Part shown: piece after piece, positions 6,116 through 10,118 of the stretch
Layout of the letters: the number at the start of each line of letters is the position of its first letter
Numbering within the stretch: the first letter of the stretch is position 1
Source of the DNA: Alphaproteobacteria bacterium
GTDB taxonomy: Bacteria > Pseudomonadota > Alphaproteobacteria > ATCC43930 > CGMCC-115725
Direction: 5' to 3'
Length of the DNA: 10,118 nucleotides
NCBI GenBank assembly: GCA_028866355.1
Contig: JAGWIH010000057.1
Span: forward strand, 1 to 10,118
Notes under the pieces: model-generated
Database searches by the model: none
Seen by the model: only the letters and a program-made list of their open reading frames with translations
Told to the model about the DNA's origin: nothing
Position numbers and translations under genes: made by a program

Positions 6116-7600
6116 TCAGAGATCGTGGCCCGAATACGAGCAATTGAACGATTTGTTGCAGAGCGGGAAGTCGGCGACGATGTTGCTCTCGATCGCGGCT
6201 TCGAGCAGCGGCCATTGGAACCACGACGGATCGCGCAAGTGGCAGCGCGCGATCGTACCGTCGCCATTGAGCCGCAGCCAAACCAGGACTTCGCCACGAA
6301 AGCCTTCGACCAGCGCCAGGCCTTCGCCGCCGCCGCGCGGTAGATCGATGCGGATCGGTGTTTTCGGCAAGCCGTCGAGGATCTGCTCGACGAGTTCGAG
6401 GCTTTGCTCGACCTCGCGGATGCGGATCCAGACGCGCGCGTTGACGTCACCGTCGCTGCGACGCTGCACGCTGAACCGCAAGTGGTCGTAGGGCGCGTAG
6501 ACGAGATCGCGCCGCGCGTCGAAGTCGCGGCCCGAGGCACGGCCGACGATGCCGCCGGCGCCATATTGCCGGGCGAGCTGCGGCCCGAGATAGCCGGCGC
6601 CGACGGTGCGGTCCTGTAGCGAGGCGGTGTCGTCGTAAAGCGTGACCAGCGGCGGAAAGCGCCGCCGCGCCTCGGCGACAAAGTGGCTCAAGGCAACGCG
6701 ACCGCCGTCATCGAGATCGCGCGCGACGCCGCCGGGCACGATACAGTCGCGCATCAGGCGGTGGCCGAATGCGGCATCTGCCGCGCGCAGGGCACGCTCG
6801 CGCAACACGCCGGTATGCGCGTGCATTAATGCGAACGAGGCGTCATTGCAGATCGCGCCGATGTCGCCGAAATGGTTGGCGAGCCGTTCGATTTCGGCCA
6901 TCAAAGCGCGCAGCCACACCGCGCGCAGCGGCGCCTCGATGCCGCGTGCGGCTTCTGCGGCGCGGGCGAACGCGAAAGCATAGGCTACGGTACTGTCACC
7001 CGATGTGCGGCCGGCGAGCCGGGCGCCGCGGTCGAGCGTCGCGCCCACCATCAAGCCTTCGATGCCCTTGTGGACGTAGCCGAGCCGTTCTTCGAGCCGC
7101 ACAACGGTCTCGCCGCCGGCATGGAAGCGGAAATTGCCGGGCTCAATGATGCCGGCGTGGATCGGACCGACGACGATGCGATGCAGGCCTTCGCCTTCGG
7201 CCTCGCGGAATTCGTAGGGCGCGCGCGCTTCCGGCCGTGAATTTTCCCATTTGCCGTGATCGAGCCACGGCCGCGTGTCAGTCGCGCCCTCGGCGATCAG
7301 CCCGTAAAGGTCGCGCATCGTCCGCTCGAGCCGCTGTGCCGGCGGATGCAGCGCGCTGACTGACGGGAAATGCCCATTCGGACAGGCGAGGCTCAGCACC
7401 GCGATCTCGCCGCTCTCGCCGTCGCGCAGCGCCATATGCGCGGTATCGCGTTCGCCCCACAATCCCAGCAGCGTCGCACGCTCGTCGGCGAGCGCATGCA
7501 CGGCCTGCGTCCATACGGTCGCGTCGATGATGGCGCGGGGCATCGGTCGGTGCGAGCCGACGCGCTTGCCCTTGGCGAGAAGTTCGCTCAGCGCAGCCAT
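6116..7600 (-). CDS. hyfG: HyfG/HycE-like large subunit (NuoC-NuoD fusion) lacking NiFe ligands
   Basis: This 494-residue protein is a fused NuoC-like module (about 1-140, with RTMRDLYGLIAEG at 93-105) and a NuoD/large-subunit module. The second module opens with GPIHAGIIEPGNFRFHAGGE (145-164) and LGYVHKGIEG (173-182). True group 4 hydrogenases bind Ni and Fe with an N-terminal RxCGxC and a C-terminal DPCxxC. Here the first motif reads R198-T-S-G-D-S203, so both cysteines are serine. The second reads N482-K-S-F-N-C487, so only one cysteine remains. The protein ends NCSYSGHDL with no maturation-protease tail expected. It is therefore unlikely to make or consume H2 and fits the Ehr complexes, where the site may bind another redox partner or a quinone-like substrate. 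It starts six bases after the hyfF stop and is followed directly by hyfI. Some databases label such proteins hydrogenase expression protein HypE, which I judge wrong. Confidence 0.94.
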   Translation of the reverse strand: MAALSELLAKGKRVGSHRPMPRAIIDATVWTQAVHALADERATLLGLWGERDTAHMALRDGESGEIAVLSLACPNGHFPSVSALHPPAQRLERTMRDLYGLIAEGATDTRPWLDHGKWENSRPEARAPYEFREAEGEGLHRIVVGPIHAGIIEPGNFRFHAGGETVVRLEERLGYVHKGIEGLMVGATLDRGARLAGRTSGDSTVAYAFAFARAAEAARGIEAPLRAVWLRALMAEIERLANHFGDIGAICNDASFALMHAHTGVLRERALRAADAAFGHRLMRDCIVPGGVARDLDDGGRVALSHFVAEARRRFPPLVTLYDDTASLQDRTVGAGYLGPQLARQYGAGGIVGRASGRDFDARRDLVYAPYDHLRFSVQRRSDGDVNARVWIRIREVEQSLELVEQILDGLPKTPIRIDLPRGGGEGLALVEGFRGEVLVWLRLNGDGTIARCHLRDPSWFQWPLLEAAIESNIVADFPLCNKSFNCSYSGHDL

Positions 7601-7606
7601 GGCGCG

Positions 7607-9058
7607 CTATCCGAGTAATTGCGAGACATGCTGGAACCAGGCGACAAGCTGCGGCGGCAAATAAAATCCGGCCGCCAGCACCAGGGCGAGATGGGCGAAT
7701 TGCGGAACGTAGGACGCCTTCACCGGTTGGCTGTGACCACGCGGCTCGCCGAAAGCAACGCCGTTCAGGCGCAAGAACAGCGCGCCGAGAGCAACGAGCA
7801 GGCCGAAGACCAGCAAGATCGCCAAGAGCGGCGCGCGCGCGAAGGTCGAGCTTACCAACAGGAACTCGCTCATGAAGATGCCGAGCGGCGGCAGGCCGGC
7901 GATGGCGACGACGCCGGCCACCAGGCTCCAGCCGAGCCACGGATGGGTCTCGGTCAGGCCGCCGATATCGGCGATGCGTTGCGTGCCTTTGGCTTGCGCC
8001 ACATGGCCCACCGCGAAAAAGATGCCGGACTTGGTCAGGCTGTGCATGGTCATGTGCAGCAAGCCCGCAAAATTCGCCAACGGTCCGCCCATGCCGAAGG
8101 CGAATGTGATGATCCCCATATGCTCGATCGACGAATAGGCGAAGAGCCGCTTGATGTCGCGTCGGCGATACAGCATGAACGCGGCGAAGATCAGCGAGAC
8201 GAGGCCCATCGTCACCATCAGCGGGCCCGGCGCGACCGCCGCCGCATTCGCCGCCATCAGCATCTTGAAGCGCAGCACCGCGTAAAGCGCGACGTTGAGC
8301 AGCAGGCCCGACAGCACCGCCGAGATCGGCGTCGGGCCTTCGGCGTGCGCGTCGGGCAGCCAGGCGTGCAGCGGCGCCAAGCCGACCTTCGTGCCATAGC
8401 CCAGAAGCAGGAAGATGAAAGCGACGTTGAGCAGCGCCGGATCGAATTTCGCCGCGTGCGCGATGAGCTTGGTCCACACCATCGCGTCGAGGCCTTCGCC
8501 GATCACCGCTTGCGCCGCGACATAGACCAGGATGGTACCGAAGAGCGCCAGAGCGATTCCGACGCTGCCGAGGATGAAATACTTCCAGGCCGCTTCGAGC
8601 GCTTCGTGCGTGCGATAGATGCCGACCATCAGGATCGTGGTCAGCGTCGCGCATTCGATCGCGACCCACATCAGGCCGATATTGTTGGCGACCAGCGCCA
8701 CGTTCATCGAGCACATCAGCAGCTGGTACATGGCGTGGTAGAAGCGCAAATAGGTCGGCGTCAGCCGCCCGGTTTCGAGCTCGTGGCCGACATAGCTGGC
8801 GCTGAACACGCTCGTCGTGAATCCCACGAATGTATTGAGGGCGATGAACACGACGTTGAGATCGTCGACCAGAAGATAAGGGCCGGGTGCGGGGTGTGAT
8901 GCGAACAACAGCGAAAGCGCGGCAAGCAGCGTGAGAAACGCCGCCGCAACGTTGAGGCGTGCGGTCAACCGGTAGCCGGGCAGCAGCGCCAGAAGCGCCG
9001 CCGACGCCAACGGAATCAGGATGATCAACTCGACGCGGGCCGACTCAAACAGGCTCAT
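7607..9058 (-). CDS. hyfF: HyfF-like antiporter/ion-pump subunit (NuoL/M/N, Mrp type)
   Basis: This 483-residue integral membrane protein has about 14 hydrophobic segments. It belongs to the proton-translocating antiporter-like family (NuoL/M/N, MrpA/D, HyfF). The charged residues needed for ion transfer are present: E135 in WVAIECATL, K159 in AAWKYFILGS, and K224 in GTKVGLAPLHAWLPDAH with H231 and H238. K343 in HSLTKSGIFF and E398 in GIFMSEFL are also kept. The PTPISAVLSG block (242-251) is a family signature. The length is close to E. coli HyfF (about 526) and shorter than NuoL, so the long lateral helix of NuoL is absent. The frame is open 172 codons further upstream over hyfE. I place the start at the ATG at 9058 because a GGAG site lies seven bases before it and it overlaps the hyfE stop in an ATGA junction. 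The ion (H+ or Na+) is not determined. Confidence 0.95.
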   Translation of the reverse strand: MSLFESARVELIILIPLASAALLALLPGYRLTARLNVAAAFLTLLAALSLLFASHPAPGPYLLVDDLNVVFIALNTFVGFTTSVFSASYVGHELETGRLTPTYLRFYHAMYQLLMCSMNVALVANNIGLMWVAIECATLTTILMVGIYRTHEALEAAWKYFILGSVGIALALFGTILVYVAAQAVIGEGLDAMVWTKLIAHAAKFDPALLNVAFIFLLLGYGTKVGLAPLHAWLPDAHAEGPTPISAVLSGLLLNVALYAVLRFKMLMAANAAAVAPGPLMVTMGLVSLIFAAFMLYRRRDIKRLFAYSSIEHMGIITFAFGMGGPLANFAGLLHMTMHSLTKSGIFFAVGHVAQAKGTQRIADIGGLTETHPWLGWSLVAGVVAIAGLPPLGIFMSEFLLVSSTFARAPLLAILLVFGLLVALGALFLRLNGVAFGEPRGHSQPVKASYVPQFAHLALVLAAGFYLPPQLVAWFQHVSQLLG

Positions 9059-9717
9059 CGCCGCTCTCCGCGGAATTGATCGAGCGCGGCGAGGTCGACG
9101 GTGTCGAACCGCTCGCGGATGCGGAACAGGAAGATGCCGATGACGATGAAGGCGATCAGGATCGAGAAGGCGACGCTGATTTCGACGACAAGGGGCATGC
9201 CTTTGGCGCCGGTCGCAGCCAGGATCAGTCCGTTCTCCAACGACATGAACCCGACCACCTGGCTCACCGCGTTGCGCCGCGTCACCATGATGAGCAGGCC
9301 CAACAGCACGACGGCGAGGGCGAAGGCGAGGTCCTCGCGGGCGATCGGCGCCGCCGCCGCGGTGACGCGCAACATCACCACCATCGACAGCGCGACCAGC
9401 GCCATGCCGGCGAGCATGGTCGGGCCGATGCCGACCACCGTCTCGATCTCGCGATGGATGCCGAGCCGTTCGATGATCCGCCGCAGCGCCAGCGGAATAA
9501 CGATCGCCTTGAATCCAAGCGCCAGCACCGCCGTGACATAAAGGTGCGGTGCGTTCTGGATATTGGCCTGCCACGCCACCGCCAGCGCCAGCACCATCGC
9601 ATGCAGCGCGTAGACGTTGAGCAGCGCGGTAAGGCGATCCTGGTAGAGCAGCACAAAGCTCACCAGCACGAGGCCGCCGGCCAGAAGATGCGCGGTATCG
9701 AAGGCGAGGTTGGGCAT
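9055..9717 (-). CDS. hyfE: HyfE-like membrane subunit (NuoK-related)
   Basis: This 220-residue, very hydrophobic protein has about six to seven membrane segments and corresponds to hydrogenase-4 component E. The second half (about 125-205) is NuoK-like: FMSLENGLILAATG (157-170) carries a membrane glutamate, E161, and VVEISVAFSILIAF (177-190) carries E179. These are reminiscent of the paired glutamates of NuoK. The first half holds DRLTALLNVYALHAM (27-41) and LGFKAIVIPLALRRII (67-82), also usual for HyfE. In the complex it should sit between the hyfC-type subunit and the pump subunit and relay ions or conformational change. A GGGAAG ribosome site lies six bases before the ATG at 9717. The start shares one base with the TGA of the upstream hyfC-like gene (TGATG), and the end overlaps hyfF by four bases. 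A C-terminal basic tail of about 20 residues is cytosolic. Confidence 0.93.
   Translation of the reverse strand: MPNLAFDTAHLLAGGLVLVSFVLLYQDRLTALLNVYALHAMVLALAVAWQANIQNAPHLYVTAVLALGFKAIVIPLALRRIIERLGIHREIETVVGIGPTMLAGMALVALSMVVMLRVTAAAAPIAREDLAFALAVVLLGLLIMVTRRNAVSQVVGFMSLENGLILAATGAKGMPLVVEISVAFSILIAFIVIGIFLFRIRERFDTVDLAALDQFRGERR
9066..9069 (-). promoter_or_regulatory. Ribosome binding site deciding the hyfF start
   Basis: GGAG on the minus strand stands seven bases before the ATG at 9058, within the last codons of hyfE. It supports the 483-residue form of HyfF over the longer open frame that would run antisense-free through most of hyfE. Confidence 0.6.
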
Positions 9718-10118
9718 CAGAAGCTTCCCGAGACGAAGCGCAAGAGCGTGCCGAGCAACCCCAGCATCAGCGCCGCGCCGATGAACTGCGGTACGCGGAA
9801 GACGCGCATCTTGGCGATGGCCGTTTCGAAGATCGCGAGCAGCACGCCGGCGACCGCGAGCTTGACGAGATAGGCAGCCGCGCCGAGCGCCAGCGCGGCG
9901 ATGCCGGCGTCCGCGCCGGCCATGCCCCAGGGCGCGAAGATGCAGGCGATCAGCGAGACGTAGAGCAGCAGCTTGAGCGCCGACGCGACCTCGATCAGCG
10001 CCAGGTGGCGGCCGGAATATTCCAGCACCATCGCCTCGTGCACCATGGTGAGCTCGAGATGCGTCGCTGGATTGTCGACCGGAATGCGCGCGTTCTCGGC
10101 GATCGCGACGATGATCAG
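9717..10118 (-). CDS. hyfC: HyfC/HycD-like membrane subunit (NuoH-related), 5' end outside window
   Basis: Only the last 133 residues are inside the window. The visible part opens with LIIVAIAENARIPVDNPATH and continues LELTMVHEAMVLEYSGRH. The block AENxRIPVDxPxTHLELTMxHEAMxLEYSG is diagnostic for HycD/HyfC and related NuoH-type subunits. Its acidic residues line the junction where the redox module meets the membrane arm. About three further membrane segments follow, ending in FRVPQFIGAALMLGLLGTLL near the C-terminus. The protein anchors the peripheral hyfG/hyfI module and begins the ion path. The gene must begin upstream of base 10118; the internal ATG at 10046 is not the start because conserved sequence precedes it. 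It is coupled to hyfE through a TGATG junction. A hyfB-like gene is expected further upstream but cannot be seen. Confidence 0.92.
   Translation of the reverse strand: MIIVAIAENARIPVDNPATHLELTMVHEAMVLEYSGRHLALIEVASALKLLLYVSLIACIFAPWGMAGADAGIAALALGAAAYLVKLAVAGVLLAIFETAIAKMRVFRVPQFIGAALMLGLLGTLLRFVSGSF

Noticed and set aside
6116..7600. Calling the large subunit a working formate-hydrogenlyase or energy-conserving hydrogenase
   Set aside because: Three of the four NiFe-binding cysteines are serine, and no formate dehydrogenase or hydrogenase maturation gene is visible in the window.
7278..8714. 478-codon minus-strand frame overlapping hyfF and hyfG
   Set aside because: It is an out-of-frame reading of two real genes, rich in Arg and Ala, with none of their motifs.
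7619..8899. 426-codon open frame on the plus strand opposite hyfF
   Set aside because: The product is an Arg/His/Gln/Asp-rich chain with no domain, and the opposite strand encodes a fully motif-supported HyfF. It is a shadow frame.
9055..10118. Genuine mitochondrial-type complex I (nuo) operon
   Set aside because: The gene order C-E-F-G-I, the fused NuoC/D protein and the hydrogenase-type CxxC in the small subunit fit group 4 hydrogenase relatives, not nuoA-N.

Overview
The window is one GC-rich stretch in which every supported gene lies on the minus strand and is tightly packed. Codon use, gene repertoire and gene neighbours point to an alphaproteobacterium, most likely Hyphomicrobiales (Bradyrhizobium/Rhodopseudomonas/Xanthobacteraceae type). 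This placement rests on resemblance to remembered families, not on a marker gene. I see no tRNA, rRNA, insertion sequence, CRISPR array or integration scar.

In transcription order (right to left) there are three blocks. Block 1 (10118 to 5590) is a five-gene operon for a membrane complex of the group 4 hydrogenase / complex I superfamily. Its order is hyfC-like (5' end outside the window), hyfE-like, hyfF-like, hyfG-like (fused NuoC and NuoD modules) and hyfI-like (NuoB). The pump subunit keeps its key charged residues and the small subunit keeps its four [4Fe-4S] cysteines. The large subunit has lost three of the four NiFe-binding cysteines. The complex is therefore not expected to be a hydrogenase. 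It fits the poorly understood 'energy-converting hydrogenase-related' (Ehr) complexes. No HyfD-like or ferredoxin-like (HyfH/HycF) gene is present at the places where E. coli hyf carries them.

Block 2 (5523 to 3865) is a single CPA2-family monovalent cation:proton antiporter with a C-terminal RCK/TrkA-N domain. It is 66 bases downstream of hyfI and on the same strand.

Block 3 (3767 to the left edge) is a maturation operon for a molybdenum hydroxylase of the CO dehydrogenase/xanthine dehydrogenase type. It encodes a MoxR AAA+ ATPase (CoxD-like), a von Willebrand A protein (CoxE-like), the two halves of an XdhC/CoxI protein as separate overlapping genes, and the start of a molybdopterin-binding (MoCF-domain) protein that runs off the window. 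The enzyme's own structural genes (large, medium and small subunits) are not in the window.

The most interesting point is the combination of a proton- or sodium-pumping, hydrogenase-like complex without a NiFe site, an ion antiporter and a Mo-hydroxylase maturation kit on one strand. A functional link between the blocks is inference only. The physiological electron donor and acceptor of the Ehr-type complex cannot be read from this sequence.
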